Assembly: GCF_963920925.1 (NCBI RefSeq)
Contig: NZ_CAWUDI010000046.1
Span: forward strand, 4,087-68,086
DNA from: Rivularia sp963920925
GTDB taxonomy: Bacteria > Cyanobacteriota > Cyanobacteriia > Cyanobacteriales > Nostocaceae
Reading direction: 5' to 3'
Length of the DNA stretch: 64,000 bases
This document shows, piece by piece, positions 25,759-35,037 of the stretch (positions within the stretch are counted from its first letter, which is position 1; each line of letters opens with the position of its first letter). The position numbers were made by a program, and so were the translations under genes. Below the pieces are notes generated by a model, which saw nothing but the letters and a program-made list of their open reading frames with translations, was not told the DNA's origin and did no database searches.

Positions 25759-28338
25759 ATGACTGCATCTAAGAACCAAAATACAACAACTATTACCGAC
25801 CATCGCACGGTGGATATTAGTAAGCTGAGTCAGATGTACCAGCATTATATTGAAACTAAGGAAAAACATCCTCATGCGGTGCTTTTTTATCGGGTGGGTG
25901 ATTTTTTTGAATGTTATTTTGAAGATGCTGTAACTTTAGCTACTGTTTTGGAACTTGTTTTAACTAGCAAGCAAGCTGGTGCTGATGTCGGAAGGGTAGC
26001 GATGAGTGGTGTTCCCCATCATTCTTGGGAGCGTCATGCTACTGGGTTGGTGGAAAAAGGTTATGCGGTAGTAATTTGCGATCAGGTGGAAGATGCTTCT
26101 CAAGTAACTGGTGGCAGATTGGTAAAAAGGGAAATTACCAGAATATTAACTCCCGGTACTCTTTTAGAAGATGGGATGTTGAAGGCAAGTCGCAACAATT
26201 ATTTAGCCGCTGTGGTAATTGCGGGAGATAATTGGGGTTTGGCTTATGCTGATATTTCTACCGGAGAATTTCTAACTACTCAAACCAACGATCTAGAGCA
26301 TTTAACTCAAGAGTTGATGCGATTGCAGCCGAGTGAGGTATTATTTCCTACCAATGCTCCGGATTTGGGTGCTTTATTACGACCTGGTGAGAAGTCTAAT
26401 AGTTTACCCGAATGTCTGCCAACTTCGTTTTGTTATGCGTTGCGATCGCAAGTTCCGTTTTCCCAAGGTGAAGCGAGAAGTCGTTTATTACAAAAGTTCA
26501 AACTCCGCTCTCTGGAAGGGGTTGGTTGCGACCATTTACCGTTAGCCGTGCGTGCTGCTGGTGGTTTATTAGAATATTTGGAGGAGACGCAAAAGGAAAA
26601 TAAAATTCCTTTGCAACCTTTAAGAACTTATACTTTTACTGATTTTTTAGTTGTAGATTATTCAACAAGGCGTAACCTGGAAATTACCCAGACGATTCGC
26701 GATGGTACTTATCATGGCTCGTTGTCGTGGGCTATGGATAGAACGACTACGGCAATGGGTGGACGTGCTTTAAAAAGATGGTTGTTGCAGCCGTTGTTGG
26801 ATGTTAAAGGAATTAAATCCAGGCAAGATACGATACAGGAATTAACGGAAAATACAACTTTGCGTCAAGATTTACGCGGATTGTTAAAACAGATTTACGA
26901 TTTGGAAAGGTTGTCTGGACGTGCTGGTTCTGGAACTGCAAATGCGAGAGATTTGTTTGCTTTAGCTGATTCTTTATCTAAGTTACCGCAGTTGGGTAAT
27001 TTAGTAAAAGATGCTCGCTCTCCTTTCTTAAAAGCTTTGCAAAAAGTTCCGCCGAGTATGGAAGAATTGGCGGATAAGATAAAAGCTCATATTGTGGAAT
27101 CACCGCCGATTCAAATTAAGGAAGGTGGTTTAATTAAAGAAGGGATAAATCCTTTATTGGATGAAAGAAAAGAATTAGTAGAAGATGACCAAAAATGGAT
27201 TGCGAATTTAGAAATTGATGAAAGAGAAAGGACGGGAATTCCTAAACTAAAGGTTGGTTATAACAAGACTTTTGGTTATTATCTCAGCGTTTCTCGTGCT
27301 TTAGCCGAAAAAGTCCCCGATAATTACATTCGCAAGCAGACTTTAACTAATGAAGAACGATATATCACTCCGGAATTAAAAGAAAGGGAAGCGAGGATTC
27401 TGACAGCGAGAGATGATTTAAACAAGTTGGAATTTGATATCTTTCTTGCCTTAAGGGAAGAAGTTGGTTCCCTTGCCGAAACCATTCGCAATATTTCCCG
27501 TGCTGTCGCTGCTGCTGATGTGTTGTGTGGTTTAGCAGAATTAGCGGTATTTCAAGGTTATTGTCGTCCCGAAATGGTTGAAGGAAGAGAAATTACAATT
27601 ATTGACGGCAGACATCCGGTAGTTGAACAATCTTTACCCGCTGGTTTCTTTGTACCAAATTCGACTTATTTAGGGAGGGAAGAAAATCAAGATCATGATA
27701 ATAATCAAAATATAAATTCTTCTCCCGATTTAATTATTTTAACTGGGCCAAACGCCAGCGGTAAAAGTTGTTACCTGCGTCAGGTGGGATTAATTCAGCT
27801 AATGGCACAGGTAGGAAGCTATATTCCAGCTAGCTCGGCAACTCTGGGAGTGTGCGATCGCATTTTTACTCGCGTAGGTGCGGTGGATGATTTAGCTACC
27901 GGACAATCTACTTTTATGGTGGAAATGAACGAGACGGCGAATATTCTCAATCATGGTACGTCAAGGTCATTGGTATTATTAGATGAAATTGGTAGAGGTA
28001 CGGCAACTTTTGACGGTTTATCGATCGCATGGGCAGTAGGAGAATATATAGCCACGGAACTTTTAGCCAGAACAATTTTTGCTACCCATTATCACGAATT
28101 AAATGAATTAGCATCTTTACTAGATAACGTTGCCAACTATCAGGTGACGGTAAAAGAAATGCCAGATCAAATTATCTTTTTGCATCAAGTTCAACCCGGT
28201 GGTGCTGATAAATCTTATGGAATTGAAGCCGGAAGATTGGCAGGTTTACCAGCAAAAGTGATAAAGCGAGCCAAACAGGTAATGGGGCAGATTGAGCAGC
28301 ATAGTAAAATTGCGATCGGGTTGAAATCGTTGGATTAA
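25759..28338 (+). CDS. mutS: DNA mismatch repair ATPase MutS
   Basis: An 859-residue MutS. The mismatch-recognition domain starts at QMYQHYIETKEKHPHAVLFYRVGDFFECYFEDA (Phe and Glu of the F-x-E mismatch wedge are present: GDFFECYF). The connector, lever and clamp follow. The ATPase has Walker A TGPNASGKSCYLRQ, then FMVEMNE, Walker B LVLLDEIGRGT and FATHYHEL. A short charged insertion (REENQDHDNNQNINSS) precedes Walker A. The ATG at 25759 is chosen; a TTG at 25738 in the same frame is possible. No mutL is near. Confidence 0.97.
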   Translation: MTASKNQNTTTITDHRTVDISKLSQMYQHYIETKEKHPHAVLFYRVGDFFECYFEDAVTLATVLELVLTSKQAGADVGRVAMSGVPHHSWERHATGLVEKGYAVVICDQVEDASQVTGGRLVKREITRILTPGTLLEDGMLKASRNNYLAAVVIAGDNWGLAYADISTGEFLTTQTNDLEHLTQELMRLQPSEVLFPTNAPDLGALLRPGEKSNSLPECLPTSFCYALRSQVPFSQGEARSRLLQKFKLRSLEGVGCDHLPLAVRAAGGLLEYLEETQKENKIPLQPLRTYTFTDFLVVDYSTRRNLEITQTIRDGTYHGSLSWAMDRTTTAMGGRALKRWLLQPLLDVKGIKSRQDTIQELTENTTLRQDLRGLLKQIYDLERLSGRAGSGTANARDLFALADSLSKLPQLGNLVKDARSPFLKALQKVPPSMEELADKIKAHIVESPPIQIKEGGLIKEGINPLLDERKELVEDDQKWIANLEIDERERTGIPKLKVGYNKTFGYYLSVSRALAEKVPDNYIRKQTLTNEERYITPELKEREARILTARDDLNKLEFDIFLALREEVGSLAETIRNISRAVAAADVLCGLAELAVFQGYCRPEMVEGREITIIDGRHPVVEQSLPAGFFVPNSTYLGREENQDHDNNQNINSSPDLIILTGPNASGKSCYLRQVGLIQLMAQVGSYIPASSATLGVCDRIFTRVGAVDDLATGQSTFMVEMNETANILNHGTSRSLVLLDEIGRGTATFDGLSIAWAVGEYIATELLARTIFATHYHELNELASLLDNVANYQVTVKEMPDQIIFLHQVQPGGADKSYGIEAGRLAGLPAKVIKRAKQVMGQIEQHSKIAIGLKSLD

Positions 28339-28515
28339 AAGACCTAACCCCCTAACCCCCTTCCCTGCGAGGGAATGGGGGAAATTGAAAGCAGGAAATA
28401 ATTAATTTCAAAGCCTCTCAAACCTAACCCCCGCGAGCCCCCTTCCCTGCGAGGGAATGGGGGATTTTCAAAGCCTCTCTCCTAAGAGGAGAGAGGTTTG
28501 GAGAGAGGTCATAGA
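28339..28515. repeat. Dispersed CCTAACCCCCTTCCCT repeat downstream of mutS
   Basis: Two successive versions of a cyanobacterial intergenic repeat (CCTAACCCCC, CTTCCCTGCGAGGGAATGGG, CTCTCTCC, GGAGAGAGG). It contains hairpins CCCTGCGAGGG and CTCTCTCCTAAGAGGAGAGAG. Relatives lie at 28980-29165, 46937-47035 and inside the elements at 49297 and 59007. Confidence 0.85.
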
Positions 28516-28574
28516 CAAACAATTTTACATAAGCCAAAATGGGTACATAAAAAACTAATTTGACATCAACTTAA

Positions 28575-28985
28575 ATGAGTAAACCCATAGGTAAAAAGTC
28601 CTCTTCACGTAGCGAAGGAACCCGCAACATAGTTATCGGACAAAAAATAACATCAATAAAACTACAACGCGCTAAAGAACTTCGGCGCAATATGACACCA
28701 GAAGAAAAGATTATTTGGCAGAATTTACGGGCAAATCGTTTACAGGGTTTTCACTTTCGCCGTCAGCAAATTATAGATGGACTTCTTATCGATTTTTACT
28801 GTCATGCTGCGGCTTTGGTATTAGAAATAGATGGAAAAATTCATGAAAACCAAGTTGAATATGATGCAGAAAGAGATAAAGTTTTGTTAGCTAGGGGATT
28901 GCGTTTATTACGAATCAAAAATGAAGAAGTAAGAGATAATATTGATAAAGTTTTGAAAGATATTTTACAAGCTTGTCAGACCTAA
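28575..28985 (+). CDS. DUF559 domain endonuclease-like protein
   Basis: A 136-residue protein of the DUF559 family, which has a Vsr/restriction-like fold. Visible blocks are RAKELRRNMTPEEKIIWQNLRANRLQGFHFRRQQ, IIDGLLIDFYCHAAALVLEIDGKIH (the acidic core D-F-Y...E-I-D-G-x-x-H) and RGLRLLRIKNEEV. The activity is not established; family members are predicted nucleases. The gene lies between two repeat clusters, and its C-terminal residues ACQT run into the following repeat, hinting that it travels or is bounded with repeats. The first 30 residues are a basic extension. Confidence 0.85.
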   Translation: MSKPIGKKSSSRSEGTRNIVIGQKITSIKLQRAKELRRNMTPEEKIIWQNLRANRLQGFHFRRQQIIDGLLIDFYCHAAALVLEIDGKIHENQVEYDAERDKVLLARGLRLLRIKNEEVRDNIDKVLKDILQACQT

Positions 28986-29165
28986 CCCCCTAACCCCCTT
29001 CCCTGCAAGGGAATGGGGAACAAGAAAGCCTCTCTCCTCGCAGCTTTAGTGGTTTGGAGAGAGGTCAAAATTTATCGTCAGACCTAAAACCCCCTTCCCT
29101 GCAAGGGAATGGGGAAACTGAAAGCCTCTCTCCTCTTAGGAGAGAGGTTTGGAGAGAGGTCAAAA
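28980..29165. repeat. Dispersed CCTAACCCCCTTCCCT repeat, two units, after the DUF559 gene
   Basis: Two tandem variants (about 28980-29065 and 29080-29163), each with CTTCCCTGCAAGGGAATGGG and ending in GGAGAGAGGTCAAAATTT. It reaches the stop codons of both the DUF559 gene and, convergently, perR. Confidence 0.85.
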
Positions 29166-29167
29166 TT

Positions 29168-29587
29168 TCAATCCCCACAACGATCGCAAACACCCCTTAC
29201 CGTCAACTCATATTTATCTACGGTTAATCCAGAACGAATATTCTTAAAACTAATACCTTCAACCTGCTCCCAATCAATATCTTCAATACTTCCACATTTG
29301 TTGCAGCGGAAATGGTGGTGGGATGCAACGTTAGCATCGTAACGACAAACACCTTCCTCTAATAAAACTTCTCTAACTAATCCCACATCTCTTAAAGCTT
29401 GAAGAGAACTATATATCGTAGCTTGAGAAGAAGTAGGGCTGTTTTGATTTAAACTAATTAATATCTGTTCCGCAGTTGGATGATCTTGACGATTAAGTAG
29501 ATTTGAATAAACCGCAAACCGCTGGGGTGTTACTCGCAATCCCTTAGACTTTAAAGTTTGGACAATTGTATCGGCTTGTTTTTCCAT
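29168..29587 (-). CDS. perR: Fur-family peroxide regulator PerR
   Basis: A 139-residue Fur-family repressor. The winged helix includes LRVTPQRFAVYSNLL, HPTAEQILISL and SSQATIYSSLQALRDVGLV. The metal-binding half has SHHHFRCNKCGSIEDID and a C-terminal CDRCG, the two C-x-x-C pairs of the structural zinc site. The call of PerR rather than Fur or Zur rests on context: it is divergent from a type II peroxiredoxin, the same arrangement as Synechocystis perR (slr1738) and sll1621. It presumably senses H2O2 and represses the peroxiredoxin and itself. Confidence 0.88.
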   Translation of the reverse strand: MEKQADTIVQTLKSKGLRVTPQRFAVYSNLLNRQDHPTAEQILISLNQNSPTSSQATIYSSLQALRDVGLVREVLLEEGVCRYDANVASHHHFRCNKCGSIEDIDWEQVEGISFKNIRSGLTVDKYELTVRGVCDRCGD

Positions 29588-29719
29588 ATTTATGTTTGCT
29601 GTATTTTTTTATCAAAAGATAAAACTAATCCGAGCATAAATTTTTTGTATAAGTATTAATTTAACAAAAAACTAAAAATAACCAATGAGTAATTATCTCT
29701 ATTGAATATTTTCTAAGTA

Positions 29720-29730
29720 AGAATTATTCT
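29720..29730. promoter_or_regulatory. Candidate PerR operator AGAATTATTCT
   Basis: A palindrome with perfect 5-bp arms (AGAAT-T-ATTCT), located about 45 bp before the peroxiredoxin start and within the divergent perR/prx intergenic region. It is the best symmetric A/T-rich site in that spacer. It is shorter than the usual Fur-family box, so the assignment is tentative. Confidence 0.35.
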
Positions 29731-29776
29731 GATTTAGGAGTTAATCAAAATTTTGCTCAAAAATCAGGAGGTAACT

Positions 29777-30346
29777 ATGCCTGCAATCGAACAGGTTCCT
29801 AACGTCGTTTTTAAAACTCGTGTCCGTGATGAGTCCGTTTCTGGCCCCAATCCTTATCGCTGGGAAGATAAAACCACTCAAGATATTTTTGCTGGAAAGA
29901 AAGTTGTAGTATTCTCTTTGCCCGGTGCGTTTACTCCCACCTGCTCTTCCAATCACCTACCACGCTACGAAGAACTTTATGATGAGTTTAAAGCTCAAGG
30001 TGTAGATCGAATCATCTGCGTTTCTGTAAATGATGCTTTTGTAATGTTCCAATGGGGTAAGCAAATTGGAGCAAAGAATGTTTACTTACTTCCCGATGGC
30101 AGCGGTGAATTTACCCGCAAGATGGGGATGCTTGTTGATAAATCAAATTTAGGTTTCGGATATCGTTCCTGGCGTTATTCTATGCTGGTGAACGATGGCA
30201 AGATTGAAAAAATGTTCATAGAGGCGGATTTTGGCGATAACTGTCCCACCGATCCTTTTGAGGTTTCCGACGCTGATACCATGTTGGCTTATCTAAAGGG
30301 AGATAAATCGGCTGGTGTTTCCCAAGCTCGTGCATTTGTAGGATAA
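29777..30346 (+). CDS. Type II peroxiredoxin
   Basis: A 189-residue thiol peroxidase. The active site is FSLPGAFTPTCSSNHLP, with the peroxidatic Cys at about residue 56, the Thr two before it and a conserved Arg later. No glutaredoxin fusion is present. It reduces H2O2 and alkyl hydroperoxides using thioredoxin or glutaredoxin. The ATG at 29777 is chosen because a strong AGGAGG (29766-29771) sits at ideal spacing. It is divergent from perR and followed by a thioredoxin-reductase-like gene at 30628. The closest remembered relative is Synechocystis sll1621, which is the same length. Confidence 0.92.
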   Translation: MPAIEQVPNVVFKTRVRDESVSGPNPYRWEDKTTQDIFAGKKVVVFSLPGAFTPTCSSNHLPRYEELYDEFKAQGVDRIICVSVNDAFVMFQWGKQIGAKNVYLLPDGSGEFTRKMGMLVDKSNLGFGYRSWRYSMLVNDGKIEKMFIEADFGDNCPTDPFEVSDADTMLAYLKGDKSAGVSQARAFVG

Positions 30347-30627
30347 GCGAAGAATTTTAGATTTTGGATTTTAACATTTGTTTTGGATTGGATTTTTCTC
30401 GTCAGTAAAATCCAGTCCAAAATCCTTTAAAAATCAAAAGACTTTTTTCATTCAGAATTAGATTAAGCTTTTAAACTATTTTTGATCTTAAAAAGTTAAA
30501 AATCTCTTTTAGTTAAATTCATTTTAACGCCAGTTTTTTACTTAAAAATTTCCCCGTTCCTTTTTTCAAATAAAATAAAAAAATTAAAAAATTAAAAAAT
30601 TAAAATTAAAAATCTAGGAGTAGTGTT

Positions 30628-31617
30628 ATGAAACTAACTAAAAAGAATCTTGCCGAGCGTGCGGATACAATATATGATGCCATCGTTGTTGGTGGTGGAA
30701 TGGGTGGTTTATCAGCTGCAATTTATTTGGCTCGCTACGGTTTAAAATGTCTCGTAATTGAAAAAGGAAAGGGACGTTCGATATGGATGCAAGACTTGCG
30801 TAATTATGTCGGATTAAGCCCCGATACCAGCGGAGGTTCAATTGTCAATCAATCTACCAAGCAAGCTATTGAATGGGGTGCAGATAGCTTGCAGGGATTT
30901 GTGGAAGACGTTATCGATGAAGGTGATATCTTTACAGTTAAAACTAAAATTGGCAGAAAAGACGGTATTCCTACAGTATTTAGAAGTAAATATTTGATTG
31001 CTGCATCGGGTGTAATTGATGTTTTACCCGAATTAGAAAATATGCAGAACGTTTACGATTATGCTGGTTATACATTGCACGTCTGCATGATTTGTGATGG
31101 TTTTGATATGTGGGATCGACGTGCAGTTTTGATTGCAGGCAAAGAGTCTCAAATTAATGCCGCATTCGTGATGAACTGGTTTACACCTTATATCACCGTT
31201 TTGACTCATGGATTGTGTGAAGTGGGTGACGAAATGAAACAGAAATTAGCAGATTACGGTTATCCTTTGTACGAGCAAAAGATTGCTAAATTCTTGGGTG
31301 AAAAGCATCAAATGAGTGGTGTTGAATTAGAAGACGGTACGATAATTGAAGCAACCACTGGTTTAATTAATATGGGTTCGATTTACCACAATAAATATTT
31401 GAAGGGTATAGATGGATTGGAGTGGGATGGTGAAAACTTAGTCACTCATGATTTAGCTCAAACTACTCACGAGCGTATTTTTGCTCTAGGAGATTTGAAA
31501 AAGGGATTAAATCAAGTTTCTGTTGCAGTCGCAGATGGTACAATGGCAGCCACTCAAATCTGGCGAAATATACGCAGAGCAAGCGAGCCTCGGAAGTGGG
31601 TAGAGAATATTAGGTAA
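30628..31617 (+). CDS. Thioredoxin-reductase-like FAD disulfide oxidoreductase (DDOR-like)
   Basis: A 329-residue flavoprotein. The FAD-binding motif VVGGGMGGLSAA is at residues 20-31, a redox pair Cys153-Cys156 (HVCMICDGFD) sits where thioredoxin reductase has CATCDG, and the C-terminal FAD motif ALGDLKKGLNQVSVAVADG is present. The second nucleotide-binding region reads VLIAGKESQINAAFV instead of a normal G-x-G-x-x-A, and the arginine-rich NADPH motif is missing. That matches the cyanobacterial diflavin-linked disulfide oxidoreductase group (related to Synechocystis slr0600) rather than NADPH thioredoxin reductase. It starts after TAGGAG. It lies 280 bp after the peroxiredoxin and may belong to the same oxidative-stress module. 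Confidence 0.75.
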   Translation: MKLTKKNLAERADTIYDAIVVGGGMGGLSAAIYLARYGLKCLVIEKGKGRSIWMQDLRNYVGLSPDTSGGSIVNQSTKQAIEWGADSLQGFVEDVIDEGDIFTVKTKIGRKDGIPTVFRSKYLIAASGVIDVLPELENMQNVYDYAGYTLHVCMICDGFDMWDRRAVLIAGKESQINAAFVMNWFTPYITVLTHGLCEVGDEMKQKLADYGYPLYEQKIAKFLGEKHQMSGVELEDGTIIEATTGLINMGSIYHNKYLKGIDGLEWDGENLVTHDLAQTTHERIFALGDLKKGLNQVSVAVADGTMAATQIWRNIRRASEPRKWVENIR

Positions 31618-32616
31618 TGGGTAATTGGGAATGGGTAATGGGTAATTGGTAGTTGAGAATTATTTCAATATGATTAACAAAAAACAAAAAGAAACCGGGA
31701 ATATTCGGCTTGTTGAGATTGGTGCAAGAAGTCAGAATTAACTCACATCTTGCACCATTATCGTTAAGCCTACATTCCCGCCTTGTAAGCCGGAGGCTTT
31801 CTCGCAGAGAAATCAATTTCAAGGCTGATATAGGAAGTACGTTGAAACGCACTAAAAGCCTTGCTCAGTCCTATTTATAGATCCCAAATGGGTTCTATAT
31901 AGCTGGAATTCAAGCTTGTTTACAAAACTAAATGTAGTTGTGTTTTTTTTGAGCCGACTTACTTATGGTAAAAATAATTAATAATTACGATTTAACTTTC
32001 CAATTAACTTATGCTGTTGGTAAAACACGCTAACTTGTGCAAAATCTGCAAATAATCTAAAATTATAGCCCGGTTATAAGCTAGATGATTGTTGATTTGG
32101 GAGCAACGCGAAAAAGGTTATTAAAATTTGGAACGAAAATATGCTATTTCAGGATGCGATCGCAGCTAAATTATCTAATTATATCCCACATTCCGCACTT
32201 CAAAATGTAGTACACAAACGTTACATGGTGATTTCTGAGTATAAGTAAATAATAAGACACGTAAATGTTCAGTAAACCCGCATTTAAAAATAAACCAAGA
32301 GCAAGGTTCCGGCAGGTGAAACATGGCTTCAATTTTCAATTACATAGCTTTTTTATCAATAAAACTAGCGTTCTAAGAGTGGCGATCGCCTCCTGAAATA
32401 GCCTCAGCATCGTTTGAGATTTTAGCGAAGAAAAAACTCTAAAATACTTCAAAACCTTTGCATTACCGTAAGAAGCAGTCAAATCCCCCAATAGTATATA
32501 CATACCATAAAAAATAGCAAGTTCAAACTCCAGCAGAAAATTTTGAATTCCCTTTCGAGGGAAAGTTATTGGAAGATAATCGCTGGGTGATTATGGCTTC
32601 ATTTTTTTTGCAATTA
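31618..32616. other. 1-kb gene-free stretch with repeat copy B
   Basis: No credible coding frame. It holds repeat copy B at about 31718-31877, then a 22-bp imperfect palindrome at 31878-31899 that is identical (inverted) to the one beside the transposase remnant at 43399-43420. From 31900 to 32600 the DNA is AT-rich with isolated GCGATCGC sites; nothing else is recognised. Confidence 0.6.
31718..31899. repeat. Nested-palindrome intergenic repeat, copy B, with an IS-end-like palindrome
   Basis: Shares with copy A the words ACATCTTGCACCATTA, CCGCCTTGTAAGCCGGAGGC, TTTCTCGCAGAGAAATCAAT, TTTCAAGGCT and AAACGCACTAAAAGCCTTG. Where copy A ends in AGTCTGATTTATCAGACT, this copy ends in a palindrome built from AGATCCCA and TGGGTTCT. 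Confidence 0.8.
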
Positions 32617-33216
32617 TCATATATCCAAGTTCATGGTGTGATTACAAAGGCGCCTAAGTAAGGCAGTTTCATGGCTAATCACCAAAATTCCTACCTGATG
32701 CGCTCTTGCATATTGAATTACCACCTGCCAAATAAGGGCTTGAGTGTTAGCATCTAGCATTGCCGTCATTTCATCTGCAATTAAGTAGCGTGTGAAAGAA
32801 TTGAGCGATCGCGCCACTGCAATCCTTTGCAACTCACCCCCACTGAGTTCATGAGGATAGCGATTGAGCCAACTTTGGTGAATGCCTAAAGCAGCTAGTA
32901 AATCGTCTGAAGGCGGCTGTCCTTCTGCTAAAATCTTGCTAATTCGCCAGCGTGGATTAACAGCTAGTTCAGGGTTTTGAAAAATCATCTGTACAGGAGA
33001 ATAACTACTGCTTGGTAAGGATTGACCGTTACAAGTTACCTTTCCTTGAGTCGGTTGGAGATATCCAGCCAGGAGTTTACCAATTGTGGTTTTCCCCAAA
33101 CCACTTGGCCCAGTCAAACCCACAACTTCGCCTTTGGCTAATTCCAAACTAAAATCTTGCAAAATCCACCTTTGCTGGGAATGGTAACGAAAAGATAAAT
33201 GTTCAGTTTTCAACAT
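32617..33216 (-). CDS. ABC importer ATPase, Dpp/Opp/Nik type (second ATPase)
   Basis: A 199-residue ATPase. It contains Walker A GPSGLGKT, the Q-loop MIFQNPELAVNP, the signature LSGGELQR and Walker B YLIADEMTAMLD, then SHETALL. It resembles NikE/DppF but stops soon after the H-loop and lacks the usual C-terminal extension, so it is about 60 residues shorter than typical. The start overlaps the end of the other ATPase by 14 bp. It is the last gene of the uptake cluster 43210-32617. The substrate is inferred only from neighbours. Confidence 0.88.
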   Translation of the reverse strand: MLKTEHLSFRYHSQQRWILQDFSLELAKGEVVGLTGPSGLGKTTIGKLLAGYLQPTQGKVTCNGQSLPSSSYSPVQMIFQNPELAVNPRWRISKILAEGQPPSDDLLAALGIHQSWLNRYPHELSGGELQRIAVARSLNSFTRYLIADEMTAMLDANTQALIWQVVIQYARAHQVGILVISHETALLRRLCNHTMNLDI

Positions 33217-34132
33217 GAATACACCTTACGGGAGCGTCCCGCACAATACTAATTTGGGGTCTAGCTTCCAAGCAAGCTTCTGTTGCTAGGGGACAGCGGT
33301 TGCCAAATAGACAACCAACAGGTAAATCCTCTGGGCTGGGTTGGCTACCAGGAACTGGGATAAACTCATTTTGGGGAAGCGACCGCCATAAAGCTTGGGT
33401 ATAGGGATGACGTAGATTTCCAGAAGTAAAATCACCAGCTTTCGCCACTTCTAGTGTTGTCCCTGCATAAAACACAGCCACTCGATCCGCCACTTGCAAG
33501 GCTGCTTCTAAGTCATGGGTAATTAAAATTACACCTTTACCCTCGTTAGCAAGTTTCCGCAGATGATTCAACGTCTCCACTACCACCTCTGGGTGAAGCC
33601 CAGGAGTAGGTTCATCTGCAATTAATAACTCAGCACATCCTATCGCCGCTGTAGCAACCAGCACTCGCCGTGCCATACCTCCAGAAATTTGAAAAGGATA
33701 CTGTTGTTTCACCAATGCAGCCAGACTATAACGGTCAAATACTCGATCTACTTCTTGTTTGGCTTTTATCTTAGGTAATCCACTTAAACGACCTGCGCGA
33801 TGCACCTGAGAGCCAACACGCATCAAAGGGTTAAGATAGCTTATGGACTGGGGAATCAAGGCGATTTGCTTTCCTCGCAACTGCGCTTGACGTTCTACAG
33901 TTAACGGTTCTCCCTGAAATATTATCTGTCCTGTTACTTGAGCGTTGTGCGGTAATATACCCAATATGGCATGAGCGAGTAGACTTTTTCCTGAGCCACT
34001 AGAACCAACAACTGCCACTACTTCACCAGCATTAACTTCTAAATCCAAGTCAGTAATTACAGTTAACTGCTTCTGGATCTGTCCTGCATCGTACATTGTG
34101 AAAGTGACACTCAGATTTTTTACTGATAACAT
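33203..34132 (-). CDS. ABC importer ATPase, Dpp/Opp/Nik type (first ATPase)
   Basis: A 309-residue ATPase. It contains Walker A GSSGSGKS, Q-loop ALIPQSISYLNPLMRVG, signature ISGGMARR, Walker B LLIADEPTPGLH and the oligopeptide-type C-terminal extension RHPYTQALWRSLPQ with the Cys-containing GCLFGNRCPLATEAC. This is the DppD/NikD class. The ATG at 34132 (MLSVKNLSV) is chosen; the open frame extends upstream into the permease gene but is not ABC-like there. It lies 26 bp after the permease. Confidence 0.9.
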   Translation of the reverse strand: MLSVKNLSVTFTMYDAGQIQKQLTVITDLDLEVNAGEVVAVVGSSGSGKSLLAHAILGILPHNAQVTGQIIFQGEPLTVERQAQLRGKQIALIPQSISYLNPLMRVGSQVHRAGRLSGLPKIKAKQEVDRVFDRYSLAALVKQQYPFQISGGMARRVLVATAAIGCAELLIADEPTPGLHPEVVVETLNHLRKLANEGKGVILITHDLEAALQVADRVAVFYAGTTLEVAKAGDFTSGNLRHPYTQALWRSLPQNEFIPVPGSQPSPEDLPVGCLFGNRCPLATEACLEARPQISIVRDAPVRCIHVEN

Positions 34133-34158
34133 ATTAAAATTTTGAATTGTTGCCGTTA

Positions 34159-35037
34159 CTAACCCTGACTTGTTTTGGGGTCGAGTAATGCACGCACACT
34201 TGCACCCAAGATATCGAATGCTTTGACCGCAATTAATAGTGCAATTCCAGGTAATACGGAAAGCCACCAGTAACCTGCTGATAAGTAGCGCATTGATTCT
34301 GATAGTATGATACCCAGGGCTGGTGTCTCCGGTGAAAGACCTAGACCCAGAAAAGTCAGACCTGCCTCATGGAGAATAGCATGAGGAAACATTAAAATTA
34401 GCCCAACGATGAACTGGGGAAACAGGTGGGGTATCATGTGATGACGGGCAATCCAAAATGGCGATCGCCCCAATTTAGAAGATAGCTGCACGTAGTCGGA
34501 ACTCTTAATTTGCAGAACTTCTGCTCGCAAAAGTCTTGCTAATTGCATCCAATGAGTAATGATGATCGAAATGAACAAACCCCCTACTCCACCACCAGCT
34601 GCAAATGCCACTAAGATAATCAGCACCAAATGAGGTAGGCTGAAAAACACATCAATTAACCAAGTGATAGCTATATCGACTTTACCACCCATAATTGCGG
34701 AAATTGTGCCTAACACCATTGCAAACACTGCACTACATATAGAAGTGAGTAATCCCACCCATAAACTCAGGCTCAATCCATGCAGGGTGCGGGTGAGCAT
34801 ATCCCGTCCCAACCAATCAGTACCGAAGGGATGGGCAAAGCTAGGTGGTTGACTTTGAGCTTGCAAGTTGATTTCTAGTCCATCTGTGCTGATAATTTGA
34901 GTAGCCAAAAGTAGAACGATCAACACGAATAAACAAAGGAGTGCGATCGCTAAAGTTTTACTACGGCGATTACCCAGAATCGACAGATGATGACGCTTTC
35001 TAGTCAAAGAAGCAGGAATCGCATTTTTTTGTTTCAT
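34159..35037 (-). CDS. ABC importer permease, DppC/NikC type
   Basis: A 292-residue inner-membrane permease. It has an N-terminal helix, then FGTDWLGRDMLTRTLHGLSLSLWVG, and the cytoplasmic coupling motif EAGLTFLGLGLSPETPALGIIL, diagnostic of the DppC/OppC/NikC family. About six hydrophobic segments are seen. The start ATG overlaps the stop of the upstream permease by 4 bp (ATGA), indicating translational coupling. Confidence 0.92.
   Translation of the reverse strand: MKQKNAIPASLTRKRHHLSILGNRRSKTLAIALLCLFVLIVLLLATQIISTDGLEINLQAQSQPPSFAHPFGTDWLGRDMLTRTLHGLSLSLWVGLLTSICSAVFAMVLGTISAIMGGKVDIAITWLIDVFFSLPHLVLIILVAFAAGGGVGGLFISIIITHWMQLARLLRAEVLQIKSSDYVQLSSKLGRSPFWIARHHMIPHLFPQFIVGLILMFPHAILHEAGLTFLGLGLSPETPALGIILSESMRYLSAGYWWLSVLPGIALLIAVKAFDILGASVRALLDPKTSQG

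Noticed and set aside
31610..31852. Open frame of 80 codons on the minus strand
   Set aside because: Also a translation of the nested repeat plus heptad repeats; no protein-like conservation beyond the repeat.
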